This document shows, one piece after another, positions 1 through 12,854 of a stretch of 64,000 nt of DNA. Source of the DNA: Chelydra serpentina. Taxonomy: Eukaryota > Chordata > Testudines > Chelydridae. The notes beneath the pieces were generated by a model. That model searched no databases and had not been told where the DNA came from. It saw only the letters and a program-made list of their open reading frames with translations. The DNA is taken from NCBI GenBank assembly GCA_037349315.1, contig JBAIAC010000001.1, positions 41,478,001-41,542,000 of the forward strand, written 5' to 3'. Position 1 is the first letter of the stretch; each line of letters starts with the position of its first letter. The position numbers were made by a program, and so were the translations under genes.

Positions 1-1993
1 CCCTTGGGGCACTCCACTTGATACCGGCTGCCAACTAGACATGGAGCCATTGATCACTACCCGTTGAGCACGACCATCCAGCCAGTTTTCTATCCACCTT
101 ACCGTCCATTCATCCAGCCCATACTTCTTTAACTTGCTGGCAAGAACACTGTGGGAGACTGTATCAAAAGCTTTGCTAAAGTCAAGAAATAGCACATCCA
201 CTGCTTTCCCCTCATCCACAGAGCCAGTTATCTCATCATAGAAGGCAATTAGGTTAGTCAGGCATGACTTGCCCTTGGTGAATCCATGCTGACTGTTCCT
301 GATCACTTTCCCCTCCTTTAAGTGGTTCAGAATTGATTCCTTGAGGACCTGTTCCATGATTTTTCCAGGGACTGAGGTGAGACTGACTGGCCTGTAGTTC
401 CCCGGATCTTCCTTCTTCCCTTTTTTAAAGATGGACACTACATTAGCTTTTTTCCAGTCATCCGGGACCTCCCCCGATTGCCATGATTTGTCAAAGATAA
501 TGGCCAATGGCTCTGCAATCACATCGGCCAACTCCTTTAGCACCCTCGGATGCAGTGCATCCGGCCCCATGGACTTGTGTTCGTCCAGCTTTTCTAAATA
601 GTCCCAAACTACTTCTTTCTCCACAGAGGGCTGGTCACCTCCTCCCCATACCGTGCTGCGGAGTGCAGCCGCCTGGGAGCTGACCTTGTCTGTGAAGACA
701 GAGGCAAAAAAAGCATTGAGTACACTAGCTTTCTCCACATCCTCTCTCACTAGGTTCCCTCCCTCATTCAGTAAGGGGCCCACACTTTCCTTGACCTTCT
801 TCTTGTTGCTCACATACCTGAAGAAACCCTTCTTGTTACTCCTAACATCTCCGGCTAGCTGCAACTCCAAGTGTGATTTGGCCTTCCTAATTTCACTCCT
901 GCATGCCTGAACAATATTTTTATACTCCTCCCTGGTCATTTGTCCAATCTTCCACTTCTTGTAAGCTGCTTTTTTGTGTTTAAGACGAGCAAGGATTTCA
1001 CTGTTAAGCCAAGCTGGTCGCCTGCCATATTTACTTTTCTTTCTACACATCGGGATGGTTTGTTCCTGCAACCTCAATAAGGTTTCTTTAAAATACAGCC
1101 AGCTTTCCTCGACTCCTTTCCCCCTCATGTTATTCTCCCAGGGGACCTTGCCCATCAGTTCCCTGAGGGTGTCGAAGTCTGCTTTTCTGAAGTCCAGGCT
1201 CTGTATTCTACTGCTCTCCTTTCTTCCTTGTGTCAGGATCCTGAACTTGACCATCTCATGGTCACTGCCTCCCAGGTTCCCATCCACTATTGCTTCCTCT
1301 ACTATTTCTTCCCTGTTTGTGAGCAGCAGGTCAAGAAGAGCTTTTCCCCTAGTTGGTTCCTCCAGCACTTGCACCAGGAAATTGTCCCCTACACTTTCCA
1401 AAAACTTCCTGGATTGTCTGTGGACCACTGTATTGCTCTCCCAGCAGATATCGGGGTGATTAAAGTCACCCATGAGAACCAGGGTCTGTGATCAAACAAC
1501 ATCTGTTAGTTGCTGGAAGAAAGCCTCGTTCACCTCATCCCCCTGGTCTGGTGGTCTGTAGCAGACTCCCACCACGACATTACCCTTGTTGCTCACACTT
1601 CTCAATTTAATCCAGAGACTCTCAGGTTTTTCTGCAGTTTCATACTGGAGCTCTGAGCAGTCATACTGCTCTCTTACATACAACGCAACTCCCCCACCTT
1701 TTCTGCCCTGCCTATCCTTCCTGAACAGTTTATATCCATCCATGACAGTACTCCAATCATGTGAGTTATCCTACCAAGTCTCTGTTATTCCAATTACGTC
1801 ATAATTCCTTGACTGTGCCAGGACTTCCAGTTCTCCCTGCTTGTTCCCCAGGCTTCTTGCATTTGTGTATAGGCATTTAAGATAACTCACTGATTGTCCT
1901 GCTGTCCCAGTATGGGGCAGGAGCCCTCCCCTCTTGCACTCACCTACTTGTGCTTCCTCCCGGTATCCCACTTCTCACTAGGTTGGCCACATG
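1..1993 (-). mobile_element. CR1 LINE, 5' part of ORF2, cut by the window edge
   Basis: Read on the minus strand this matches the intact CR1 at 53-57.6 kb from about 54705 to 56680, covering the start of ORF2, the endonuclease and the first part of the reverse transcriptase. It is very similar but inactive. The frame that should be continuous is broken by a stop where the ETWW motif has become ETW-stop (about 1770) and is disturbed again near 1495-1500. The RT core lies beyond position 1. Its 5' end (right-hand side, 1978-1993) keeps 15 bp that match the end of ORF1, but about 58 bp between ORF1 and ORF2 are absent. This is either a small internal deletion or a truncation joined at microhomology. 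The many plus-strand open frames here are antisense shadows. Confidence 0.93.
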
Positions 1994-2589
1994 GGTGAGT
2001 GTAGCACCAATGAGGCTCCAGAAACTCAGTTATGGCTTTGCAGTGTGGCTGTATACAGCTGGGCTAGGCTAGCCCAGGTGCTCAGGCTTGTATGCCAATC
2101 CCCTGAGTTAACCCTGGAGTGAAGACATACCCCGTGAAGCTCTGCAAGTTTGAGGGAAGATCAAAGAACACTCTCCTCTTATTTGCAAAAGGCTGGAAGC
2201 CTGTGAGCATGTAAAAGAGAGATTAGAGGAATACTATGTCTAACCCTCCACAACAACAAAGGTTACTGGAGATGAGAAGGCAGCATTTCTCTCCCCTTCC
2301 TTCCTCCCACCCAAAAATAACCCCCCCCCCCACTAACATTATTTATGAATTGATGAATATCAAAAGGTCAATAGATGGTAACTGTATGAAAATGGAGAGC
2401 TCTACAGGCCTAACCCCTTTGAGATCAGTGCTATTTTTATCATTAACTTCGTATGTAGGATTGGGCCATAATCAAATAGGTTACTCATGATGGAAGAATA
2501 TATCCAGGCATATATCAATGTATTAAAAACAAAGACCCCTTCAAAATAAGGTTGACTTCCCCTTTGAAAAGACCATAATGTTTACAAAT
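1994..2589. other. No recognised feature
   Basis: Unique-looking AT-balanced sequence with a short poly-C run near 2320. I see no exon, RNA gene or clear repeat. Confidence 0.5.
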
Positions 2590-3500
2590 TGTGATGGGGT
2601 ATATAAGTCCCACACTGGTGAACCATGGTTAACAGGAGCCTGAGCCCAATTAGACTACCTGGTGGCACCTCGAGAGGTATAAGACATAACTGATCAAACC
2701 CAGCTGGGAAGGAGCTGTGTCTTCATAAAGGAGTAGTAGGGAAAAGGCCAGGGAGGAGACTGATAGCCAGGAGTCTCTTCTCTTAACTAAAGGCAGAGAG
2801 AAGCCTGGGAGGCAGATGTGGAACTAGAACCAGAGGATCCTGAGCTAACAGGAAGCCTAGGGCAGAGGTGAGTGGTTCTGAGTGAGGGGGAACCTGGAGG
2901 TAGTGAAGCTCAAGAGGGAATGATCGTATAGCCTAAGGGGAATCTGGACTGATGTTTGAGGGGCTGCAGGGAGAGAGTGAAGAACTCTGCAGTCTCTCTT
3001 ATGATAGTAGAGAGTGGGTGGATCTGTGGGAAACAGGCTCCCGCAGAGCAAGGAGGAAGCCTGAAGAGGTCCAAAGTTTATTTACGTTTGTACTTTTTGT
3101 TTGGGATTTTTGTTGAGGGATTCCATCGGACAGCCCTGTGAGCCCTAGCACTGGACAAAGGATGTATCTAGGGAGGTTGTGGAGAGAAGGCCTGTAGAAA
3201 AGCTATAGTAGGAAGAAGTCATTGGAGGCAGTATCAGGGAGTCTGACAGAGCAGACATTGGCTGTTGGTTATAGGGTCCCTGAGCTGTAAAACCCATTGT
3301 AATGAGAGGGCTTGGATTCCCCTACTGGCCACTGGGGAAGATGGGGTGAAACTAAAATGTTACCTGTTGGAGGCAGCCTGAGTCACAAGAGGAGGCAGAC
3401 CACTGCTGGACTGAAGCAATCATCAGCAGTGGCCACCAGACTGGAAAAAGCTGCTATGCCATATCCACCCACAAGGGGGGGTGTCTATAGTGACTGCAAA
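2590..3500 (+). repeat. LTR-like interspersed repeat, unclassified
   Basis: The stretch begins TGTGATGGGGTATATAAG and has the look of a retroviral-type LTR or other long interspersed repeat. It is purine-rich with recurring GGAAGCCTG and CAGGGAG words. The start resembles TGTGACAGGGTATACC at about 30387, suggesting related LTR families. No gag, pol or env frame is attached and the right end is uncertain. Confidence 0.4.
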
Positions 3501-5005
3501 TCTACAAAAAATAAAAATATGTATTCTAGTCTTTCATTACATGGTCATATACTCCCCCCCCCCCCCGCCTCCGATATTTGCTGACAGCAGAGGAATGATG
3601 AGATTTGAATCTTGGGATCCAGTCCAGGCTCTAAAGGGGAGGGTGCTCTTGGGGGACAGATTCCTCTCCCCATTCCTTCAAAGTTTGACCCCGTCTGCTT
3701 CATCCCTTCCAACCTGTCTCTGTCAGTCCTGTCTTCCCTGGCCCTGGCTCCTCATTCAAATCTCCTCACCTAGTCTCCACTCCTCAGGTATCTCCTCTCA
3801 GTTTCCTGGCCCAGCAAGTCCCAGTGTCACCCCTCTGGACGCCATGTTCCAGTCTTCTTGTCCACTCCCAGCGCTCGCCTCCTGGGTCCTCAACTGATCT
3901 CTCTTCGCCACCCTAGCCTCCAATTGCCTCTGTCCATGTTCCCCATCCTCACTGACTGCCAGTCCCAGTCTTGCTCCTTGTCCAATCTCAGTGTTTGTCC
4001 CCCCCTCTTCCACAGATCCTTGTCCCAGATGCTTTTTGCCCCTCCCCACACACACCAGGGTCCATGTATCAATCTGCTTCTTGTCCCAGGTCTAGCTCTT
4101 GTCCCTTATTCATTTGAATCTGACAGCTTCCTCTTCCATGTTGCCTGGGCCCGCAGGGAGACATTGAGAGCTTAGGAGACACAGTCTCCCTGCTCTCAGT
4201 TCCACTGCGCAACACTGACCCAGCCCACAGCATCCCAGATCTGCAATTGCAGAAAAAATCCTGCTTATCCCTGGGCTGCATCATGCTCAGTATGGATGGA
4301 ATCTTCAGGGAATTTAGCTCCAAAGCGGTCTACTGAGCATGTGTGAACTGTGATTTCTGCCTTCTCCTCTACCCCACCCCCCACCAAGGCTTATAACTTG
4401 ACCAAATCTGGGTGCATTTTCATAGGAACACCAAAAGGCACATGCCAAATTCTGAGTTGCCGGTCCAAAAGCATGGGGCGCCCTATAGATTCTCAGAGAA
4501 AAGGTCACATGGGCAAAACATATTTTTCCCTAGCCTTGTTCTTGGAAACAGCTGAACCAATTTGGCTTAATTTTTTTTTCAGTGGTTAAAGTTTGGCAAA
4601 GTTGTAAGCAGCTGAAAACAGGATCGTTATATGGGAAGTGTCGGGCAGCCTTAGAAACAGGTGGTGCTACCAGTGTCTCCTGTAACGTGCATAATAGATG
4701 TAATTGCCTCCTGTAATCAAGCCTGTTTTATGATAAATATCACAAAGCTAAAGATAGAAAAGACAGAGTCCATCCTCCTGCAAGTGCAAGATATATTGTA
4801 CTTGCAAAAGAGGAGGATATAGCAAATATTAAAGTGGGGTTGGCCTTCCAGACAAAAGAAGCATGATTGTGTCCCAGGGACATCTTGGTGACAACTGGCA
4901 GAGGGCACAAGGAGTGCTTAGAATTTTATAGGCATTCCCTGGGTCAGGTATATACATAATTCACTAAAAGGTGGCATGTGAAGTTGTAACACATATACCT
5001 CCTGG
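3501..5005. other. No gene recognised; poly-C tract
   Basis: Contains a C homopolymer at about 3547-3557 followed by a pyrimidine-rich stretch (3660-4130). The short open frames are compositional and lack known domains. Confidence 0.5.
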
Positions 5006-5190
5006 GTGTGGTGCTTTGTCCCATCTAGTGGCACCGAGACCAATTAGAGATTAGTGAGTCTGCTACAGCCTTAGCTAAGAGCCATATGGCGTTTAGCTCA
5101 TGCAGTAGAGGCTCATGCGTTTAGCTCCTGAGGTCCCATGTTTGATCCTGCTTGCTGACAACAGGGTCTGTCGGTGTTATGAAGTCTCTG
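5006..5190 (+). repeat. Repeat with a tRNA-like promoter region
   Basis: The segment 5089-5150 resembles a tRNA gene: a D-arm/A-box-like TTAGCTCATGCAGTAGAGG and a T-arm/B-box-like GGTCCCATGTTTGATCC about 40 nt later. It is not a clean cloverleaf and is embedded in a longer repeat starting TGTGGTGCTTTGTCCC. A tRNA-derived SINE head or a tRNA-like stretch in an LTR are both possible. Confidence 0.45.
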
Positions 5191-5395
5191 CTGAGAGCCA
5201 ATGGCCCACTGGTAGTCATAATCGTTGCAAAACGTATGTATGGATAATGTTTAAGGAACTATATATCAGTAATGAAAATGATGTCCTTAAGGTATGTGAG
5301 TTAAGGCAGGCAACAGAAGGTGATACACATGATCCTGTCCAGCAGGCAGGAAGAGATGCTTATCTTTCTCTGGCCGCTTGGTTGTATTGTGTATT

Positions 5396-5513
5396 AGGGT
5401 TGCCAACCCTCCAGGATTGTCCTGGAGTCTCCAGGAATTAAAGCTCAATCTTTAACTAAAGATTATGTCACATGATGAAACCTCCAGGAATATGTCCAAC
5501 TGAAATGGACAAC
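5396..5513. mobile_element. Small Tc1/mariner-type MITE
   Basis: Bounded by inverted ends GGGTTGCCAACC on the left and GGACAACCC on the right, each flanked by TA, the target duplication of Tc1/mariner transposases. It is about 118 bp, AT-rich inside, with no coding capacity. Confidence 0.65.
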
Positions 5514-5924
5514 CCTATGTGTATTGTCCACTTCACAACAAAGGCCTATCTACAGACTGACCCAAATGCTCATCAGGAAATTGTGAAATCGACAAGAAAG
5601 GAGCATTCAGGGGAAAAAACAACCAGCAGGGGATGTCCAGTTTACCAGTAGAGATAATGGATTGAGGGGTATAGCTGGGGGTTCAGCCATCGTAATCTTT
5701 TCCACTGAGGAGGCAAGCGGACAGCATGACTTGTCTCATGCACAGAAGATCATCGTCAAGCCTGGCTGTAATACGCTGAAAGGATTGTGGGGAGTCTTGC
5801 CCTTCGAGACATGAAAGTAACTAGTTAAGTAAACCCAGATTTTAGAATGCATGTTATGTTTTTGTTTTATATGTATATTTGTTTCCAGTATTTCCACTTG
5901 CTATCATTTCAATCTATCCTGTTT

Positions 5925-6270
5925 GTTAATTAAACTTTTGCTTGTTTTCACTACAAACAGATCTAAGTGCTGGGTGTTAAGCGGGGCAGTGATCTGAGGT
6001 GTAACTGATAAGCTGGATTTGGGAGCTCCTTTGGGAGCAGTGAATCTGTGACTAGAGCAAGTGTCCAGTGGAACAGGTGCTGGATACTCCCAAGGGACTC
6101 TCAGAGGGTATTGGGGTTGGAGTGTATCTATCACTAACCTGCAGATGGACCGTGGAGCCTGCACAGGCTGAGAAGGGAGTGCTTGTGTTGCCTGTAACTG
6201 GTGGAATCAGGAAGCAGGCACAGACAAGACTTCCTCATGCTCAGGATAGGTGGTAACAAGGTGCCTCACA
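5925..6270 (+). repeat. LTR fragment (same family as 12855-13600)
   Basis: The stretch TTGGAGTGTATCTATCACTAACC and the run around AGATCTAAGTGC...GAGGTGTAACT recur in inverted orientation at 12990-13175. Both copies end in GTAACAAGGTG..CACA. An A/T-rich AATTAAAC element near 5928 could be a poly(A) region. I infer a TG..CA LTR whose 5' boundary I cannot fix. Confidence 0.5.
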
Positions 6271-8015
6271 ATCCTGCGTACCTGGGAAGCATGTCAATGA
6301 TATTACCATTGTAGAATTTTAAGATCCAGACAGTCCTGCAATGTGTAGTCTGTGGGGACTACACAGAATCATGTTGACTCCAATGGGGGGTCTGCAAAGA
6401 TGTAGCAATCCTCTTGCTTACTACACATTGCAGGATCAGGTCCTTTACATTTCATATAGCCTCAATTTAATATCTCTGGCAGTTAAGGACCAAAATATTT
6501 TAGGCACAAATCCTAATCTTTTTGAGAAAGTTCTCTCCCCAGTTCAGTTGACCAGTTTGGCAAGGAGTAGTGAGAAAGAGATTAAACAGCCTGTTCTGAT
6601 ATCATATGGTTATCTTTTTAATTATGGGCATTCAGTCCCATTGTTCCTAACTTTTTTTATCTTCAGATTTCATCTAAAACTTTTTTCCAGATTAAGAACA
6701 AGGGGTAAGACACTAAAAGTTGAGTCTTAAGGGTAAGGGGATTTTAAACCTATATGGTGGTTGTGCCCTAACAAGGTAAAATTTTGGAAACAAATATTCA
6801 GATAGACTTATTACCGATTGCAGTTTACTGATTAACCCACTGATTCTATTGTTGGTCTCCCTCTGGATAATCAATATTTGAAGTATAGGGCTTAATCCTG
6901 CACCCAGTGAAGTCTGTGGCAATGTTCCCATTGCATCAGTAGTGCAGGATCAGGCCAATAAAGAATTAATAGCACACTTACCGGTTGCAGCTAGGTATCC
7001 TGCTGGAAGTCACTGGAAGACAACAGAGTTTCCAATGACTATTTGAGAAATACAGGGGTGGATGTGGGGAATCACTGACACCATAATTTTAGGAAGTATT
7101 TTTAAATTTGGCTGTTACTCTAATGAATTTCCAGGATCTAAAATAACTATTTAGGAACTGAGTCCACACAGCTGTAGTAATCTTTTGTATAGTGATTAAT
7201 AGCTATTCATTATTGGATCTTGTTTAGTGAATTTCTCTTTTATTGTTTTCAGTTATTGTATTTGTTTTTATTGATACAGAAAAGGTAATATTTTTACCTT
7301 TATCATATGGATGTCTCATTTTCATGCCAAAACTTTATTTGCTCTCCTTATTTTCCTAACAGCTTCCATAAAAGTTGTAATCATCACATAAACAATAACA
7401 AGGGAAATCATGGCAGTTTTGGGGCTCTCCGGTGCTAAGATAAGATAATAATTAGTACCTGCTTGCCAGAATGACTGATTCTGGATCTACATGTAGTGTT
7501 TGTATCCAGGATTATATAACCCAGATTCTTTAAATTTCTCTTAGAAGGTCAAATCCCTATAAAATACTCAGTTGATTGATATTAATGCATCTTGTTGCAT
7601 CTTGTTTCTAACTTTCCTAATCAGATATACAAGTTTTTGCAAAATATTTATAGATTTTTTTTTATTTACATACTCTATCGAGCTAATTATCTTTTCTAAC
7701 CCAGTGGTGAGGATCTTGTTTTATGTTCTGAAATCTCTGTTTGAGTCAGTACATTTGGTCAGGCACATTTGCTGATTCTTTTTTGAATGGCAGTCTTTGA
7801 TACCATTGGTTGCTACAAGGTACTGTTGTCCTGCCTTTAAAACCCACCTGGAATTATCAGTATTAGTCTGGTGTGACTCTGTCCTCCTTGACTGATCCCA
7901 AAGAATAGTGCTGAGGAATTGCTCATCTTCTCCATGAGAGGTCTGCTCTATCCATTTTCCTCCTGTTCAATTTGTATGTAAGGCAATTATGGAAGATGTG
8001 AGACTTTTGGAACAA
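6271..8015. other. No recognised feature
   Basis: AT-rich intronic sequence. I find no exon, RNA gene or well-bounded repeat. Confidence 0.5.
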
Positions 8016-8745
8016 AGGAGTTTCTAAACTGGATCAGACTAGAGGTCTGTCTAGTTCAGTATTCTGTCTCTGACAGTAGCTAGTACCAGATGTTTCAGAG
8101 GAAAGTGCAGGAAAACTCTGAGATTACCAAAGTGGTTGCTTCCTAAATCCCTTTGTTAGAGGGACATCGTATCCCCTGAAATGTGAGGGTTTATGTACAT
8201 TCCAAATGATTGGATATTCTTCATCTTTATTAGTGTAACTCTGGATGTTTTCATTATTTATATAAATGTCTAATTCTTTTTTCAATCCAGCTAAACTCAT
8301 GGCTGCAATCATATCTTGTAGAAATGAGTTCCATGGGCTAACTGTGTGTTGTGCTAAAAAGTGTTTTTTCTTCTTCGTATTAAGCTTGCTGCCTTCAGAA
8401 TCATGGAGCATTCCCTTTTTGTGTTACAAGAAAGCAGGTGAATAGCTGTGCCCAATATTTTCTCAATATCATTTATTTTCAATGCCTTCATTACATCCCT
8501 TCTTATTAGTCTCCTTTCTAAATTAAACAGTCCCAGCCTTTTCAATCTTTTTTTCATATGGAAATCTCTCCAGGCCTCTGCTCATTTTGTCATCCATCTC
8601 TGAACCCCCTCTATTTCTTTCAGTCCAGAATTCAGTATTCCAGGTGTACCAGTGTTTTGTATAGCTGCTTTTTAATTTCTTCAGTATTGTTTGCTTCCCA
8701 CGCATTAAGTTACAGTGACCACAGGCTTATCCAAATGCATTTTGA
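8016..8745 (-). mobile_element. Old CR1-type LINE 3' fragment
   Basis: On the minus strand, decayed frames at 8705-8354 resemble the C-terminal thumb region of CR1 ORF2 (a KRLKRLGLFNLERR-like stretch). They are followed by the characteristic 3' UTR containing, on the plus strand, GGATCAGACTAGAGGTCTGTC. It is much more diverged than the other CR1 copies here. Confidence 0.7.
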
Positions 8746-8890
8746 GGAGTGCTGTAAGAGGGAGGTTTCCATGTAACTGTGAAAGGAGAGTGGATTCAAA
8801 CTTTGTGTTAGGAATAATTGATCTAGCTATGGAGCTAATAAAATAATAAAGGATGTGTTTCTGCTCCCATATATATGGAGATACACCACT

Positions 8891-9063
8891 CTCATAGAAC
8901 TGGAAGGACCTTGAAAGGTCATCAAGTCCTGTCCCCTGCCTTCACTAGCAGGACCAACTACTGTCCCCTGATAGATTTTTGCCCCAGATCCCTAAATGGC
9001 CCCCTCAAGGATTGAACTCACAACCCTGGGTTTAGCAGGCCAATTCTCAAACCACTGAGCTAT
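8891..9063 (-). mobile_element. tRNA-derived SINE with CR1-like tail (Cry-type)
   Basis: On the minus strand it begins with a tRNA-related head: A-box GATAGCTCAGTGGTTTGAG (plus-strand complement about 9040-9062) and B-box GAGTTCAATCC. A conserved middle (AGGGATCTGGGGCAAAA) and a 3' segment homologous to a CR1 3' end follow. The tail here is diverged from the young CR1 in this window, so it is an older subfamily than the copy at 50.9 kb. Confidence 0.85.
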
Positions 9064-11174
9064 CAAAATCATTAGTCAAACTCCTATCTTACTTCAATAG
9101 GAGTTTGCAAGATTGGGCACTAAAACAGCAAGTTATCACAGGCAATTCATAAGTTTACACAGTTTCAGTGGTGTGGGTGTTCATTAAAATAGAAATGCAG
9201 AATGGCATGCAATCCAGGAGGGTGGGGGGGATGACATGTGTTTTAAATCATACCTTAGAAATGTTGACTTGTCATCCTATGAGCAGACACCACCCAATGG
9301 TGCCCCAAACCTTCCTATTCCCTGTAGAGCTTATGTTGCTTGCAGTTAAAGATCTGAACAGCATATCAAGCATCGTCCCCTCACCAGAAGTTACTGTACA
9401 ACTGCAGCATTATAAGTAAGGCCCTACTTGAACTGCAGGATGATTGTCAAATAATTGCATCTGAGGGAAAGCTGTTGCAGCTGACTAAATACATTTCAAC
9501 ATAGTTTTGGCTCATAAAGATAATTAAGTGATGACAGGTTAGTCATTCATACAACACAGAATGGAAAACAGGTTAGGTGAAATTCATCACTGATATAACT
9601 CCATAAAGCCAAATTTTGCTGTTATACTGAAGCAAAGTCTTAACTGGGTTGTTCAGACGTAGCGAGAGCAGACTTTGGCCTTGTGGAATTACACCCAGGA
9701 TGAATTTGCACCACACAGTATAGAAATCTTAATAAAAACATAATATGGATTTGAATTCACAGCCCTCTAAATCTATAGAAGATTCTAGGGGCAGATTTTG
9801 TTCTGTTTCATCTATGCAACCTTGCTTGTTATTGTCATCTTCCACAACCTTACTACACAGGTATCCAGCAGACCACCTCAGAGAAGTAACTCCATAGGTA
9901 AGATACTTGGGCGAACTCCTGGTTCTATTCATATTAAAGGCAAAACTCCCATTGACTTCAATGGAGCCAGGATTGCCCCACTTGAACAGAACAGGACCTG
10001 CCTCTGGCTCAGTGCAGATAGAACCTGGGAGCAGAGTACAAGAACATTCTGGCTGACCTCCATTGCCTGGAAGGGTATAAAGATGTAAGTTACAAGAGCT
10101 TTATGTACTGTAGGCCTGCTTTCTCCCTCCTTTCCTTATAAGGACTCCTGGTAAGTCTATTTCAAGGGGCATGCAGCCTGGGTGCCCCCCGAGTTCTACA
10201 GCAGTGAATTCAGGAAGTGTTCTGGTCGCACTGTTGCTTAATTCTGGGTCTAGAGGAACTGTGTTGCATTCTGGAGATAACGGGGAATCTGGGGAAGGGA
10301 AGCCTTTGTATCTGTTCACATGTGTAGCAAAAGGTTAGAGATGCTAGAACTCAATTTGTGTACTAGAAGGTTTAAGTCAATGTAGCTACTGTATGTGTTG
10401 TGCGAGTCCCCTTTCTAATAAAGCTTTTGCGCTGTTCTAAAATTTAACATCTGCCGATTCTACACAGTTGTGCTTTTCCCCAGATTGTATGGTGCAAGTT
10501 TCCCTAATCTGGGCAGGTTAGTTTGCCAATGCAGATCTCCCCCGGTCATATCTCCAACACCACATTTCTGAGGTGGATAGGATTTTTTTTCAAAAACAGA
10601 GTAATTAGGAGTACCACCTTCCACTGGATATTAAAGATGGTGATTTTTTTATGCCATTGCCTAGTAAATCTTTTCAATAGTTCTAAGCTTTCACTGTAAT
10701 TTTTGGAAGTATTTAGCACCTTTTTTGCACCTCTAATCTCTGTCATAATTGCTGGAAACTTGGCTTTCATCACTGTGGTTCAAAAAGGAATTAACACAAT
10801 AACAAGGCTGGTTGTAGTCAATTTATTCACTTCTTGACATACAAGATAAGATTCAAGCTAAACTTATAGCTTTAAGACTGCATATATTTTTATATCAACT
10901 TATTTTTGATCAAACTAGCTTCTTTAAGGGAGGTTATCTATTAGTAATGCTCATATACTACAGCAATAAATGTCATAGAGAGCCCAAAGTCAACAATAGA
11001 GAATACTAGGAACAATTATTAAGTGTTAAATCCCATTTCCTTTTCTATAAAAGTTCACCTGTTGAATAGGAAAAGTAACTTGTAACACAACATGAAGTTG
11101 TCTGAACAGTGTCTCCACCACACTATTCCATTCATGATGTGGGGCTTGCAACTTCTGGGCACAGGAACCAACTC
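9064..11174. other. No recognised gene; possible LTR poly(A) piece
   Basis: Mostly unique. A CTAATAAAGCTTTTGCG block near 10416 looks like the R/U5 part of an LTR, but no boundary or second LTR is evident. A small stem (CAAACTCCTA..TAGGAGTTTG) lies at 9079-9108. Confidence 0.4.
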
Positions 11175-11177
11175 TGA

Positions 11178-11483
11178 GGGCACGTCCACACTACCCACCC
11201 GATTCGGCAGGTAGCGATCGATGTTCTGGGATAGATTTATCGCATCTCATGTAGACGCGATAAATCGATCCCAGAAGCGCTCCCCGTCGACTCCGGAACT
11301 CCAGCTCGGCGCGAGGAGTAAGCGGAGTCGACGGGGGAGCCTGCCTGCGTCGCGTGGACCCGCAGTAAGTACTTTGTAATTCGATCTAAGATACTTCGAC
11401 TTCAGCTACGGTATTCACGTAGCTGAAGTTGCATATCTTAGATCGACCCCGCCCCCCCCCCCCCCACCAGTGTGGACCAGGCC
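11178..11483. mobile_element. Tri-hairpin MITE, copy A (PIF/Harbinger-like)
   Basis: Ends are GGGCACGTCCACACTACC and, inverted, GGCCTGGTCCACACTGG. Both sides are flanked by a 3-bp duplication TGA (11175-11177 and 11484-11486). Inside are three consecutive inverted repeats: 11224-11276 (arm TTCTGGGAT.GATTTATCGC), 11280-11339 (arm CTCCCCGTCGACTCCG) and 11381-11446 (arm TCGATCTAAGATA.TTCGACTTCAGCTACG). There is no coding capacity. The 3-bp TNA duplication suggests mobilisation by a Harbinger-type transposase. See copies B (13.6 kb) and C (33.6 kb). Confidence 0.85.
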
Positions 11484-11486
11484 TGA

Positions 11487-12154
11487 GCATGCTAGGGGGC
11501 TCCAACTTGCTCAGCTGCTATCCCAGAAGCCAAGCCCGGGCAGAAGGCAGCCCACTGCTGCCGCAGCCAGGCATTCTCCCAGGCAGCTGCTGTGCTGCAC
11601 CAGGCAGCGTCCGGGAGTGGCTCTGTCCCACTCCCTGCCCAGCTCTGGCTGCCAGAAAGAGCAGCCGAACGTGCTGGGGAGGGAACCGGTGCAGCGGGAG
11701 GACAGAGCCCCTTCCCCCGGGTAACTTAGTGTTGGGAGGAGGGCGGGGAGAGCACGGGGGCCCCAGACTGGGAGCGGGGCAGGGAGGAGACACGTGGGGA
11801 GGTCACGTGTCCTCCCCTTCAGCTGGTGCTTCCCATACTGGGGCGCACCAGTGGTCTGGCGTCTTCCATGCTCCTCATGGCAGTCTTGCAAATGTGAGAT
11901 TCTCAAATACAGAGGCACCAGCTTCTTCAGTCACCACACTTCTCTCCCAAACCAGGGGGCTTCTGCTACTCATCCTTCTTCCCCAGGAGACTCCTACCAC
12001 TCTTGCTCTTTCATTCGTCCTCATTATAATAAGCCCCACCTTGCTTTATCATCCCAGCCTCAGAAATCTGTCCATGAAGGCTATTCTACAGGTAAGAGGC
12101 ACCGTGTGTAGCCATACTGCACCAGTGCCTAGGTCCAGTCCTGTCCCGGGAAGG
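11487..12154. other. GC-rich stretch of unknown nature
   Basis: GC-rich from 11487 to about 11880, then average composition. A 249-codon plus-strand frame spans 11429-12178, but it starts inside the MITE and has no recognisable domain, so I treat it as compositional. Confidence 0.4.
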
Positions 12155-12300
12155 ATGATCTGGTGGTTAGGGCACTAGTCTGGCGTTCAAGAGTCCTGGA
12201 TTCAATTTCCTGCTCTACCAGACTTTATTTGCGACCATGGGCAAGTCATTTAGTCTCTCGGTGCCGCAGTTCCCCATCTGTAAAAGGGGGAAAATAGTAA
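12155..12300 (+). mobile_element. MIR-type SINE
   Basis: Shows the tRNA-like head (GGTGGTTAGGGCACTAGTCTGG...), the CORE region (CAAGTCATTTAGTCTCTCGGTG) and the CCCCATCTGTAAAA motif in the order typical of MIR. It is ancient and diverged. Confidence 0.8.
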
Positions 12301-12854
12301 GGACAAATACAAAAAGATTGAGGCATTCAGCTACTATGGTAATGGGGGCTGTATAAGTATCATAGATAAATGTCATTTCCTCCCCCCTCCCCCAACAATC
12401 TTTGTTCCTTCTGGTCATGTAAGTGGATGGAGACATCCATTTCTTAGTTAGGAAACAGTCTTACATCAATTTGCTTAGGGCTTTATGTAGCAGAATACAT
12501 CCACAGCTACCTGTGCCACTCAAACCTTTAAAAGTCATTGATGCTGACTCATCCCCCTGCTTTACTCAATTGACAATATCCCACAGTACTATCTAGTAGA
12601 GATTTTCAGTCCATCCACACCCTCTCCCTACAGCTGCTCTGATGATGGCCATACAAATCACAGGATTTACTAGGGCCCTAGGATTCAAGAAAACCCATTG
12701 TGTCCTAGTGCAACATGGTATCTAAGGTGTCCACCTTGGACCCTCCCCCACCTCCCACATCAATATGTTGGCTGGCTAACAAAGATAAAATCAATTGGGA
12801 GAGAATCAGAGAAAATAGCTAAGAGATGTGATACTCCCTGTGGGTATTTGGGGT

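Noticed and set aside
974..1459. 161-codon plus-strand frame, also present at 55219-55704 on the minus strand
   Set aside because: Antisense shadow of CR1 ORF2; its presence in both copies reflects the repeat, not a gene.
5089..5150. Functional tRNA gene
   Set aside because: Box-like motifs are present but no proper cloverleaf or terminator; it belongs to a longer repeat.
11429..12178. 249-codon plus-strand open frame in GC-rich DNA
   Set aside because: It starts inside a MITE, has no domain, and overlapping open frames exist in several other frames, as expected from composition.
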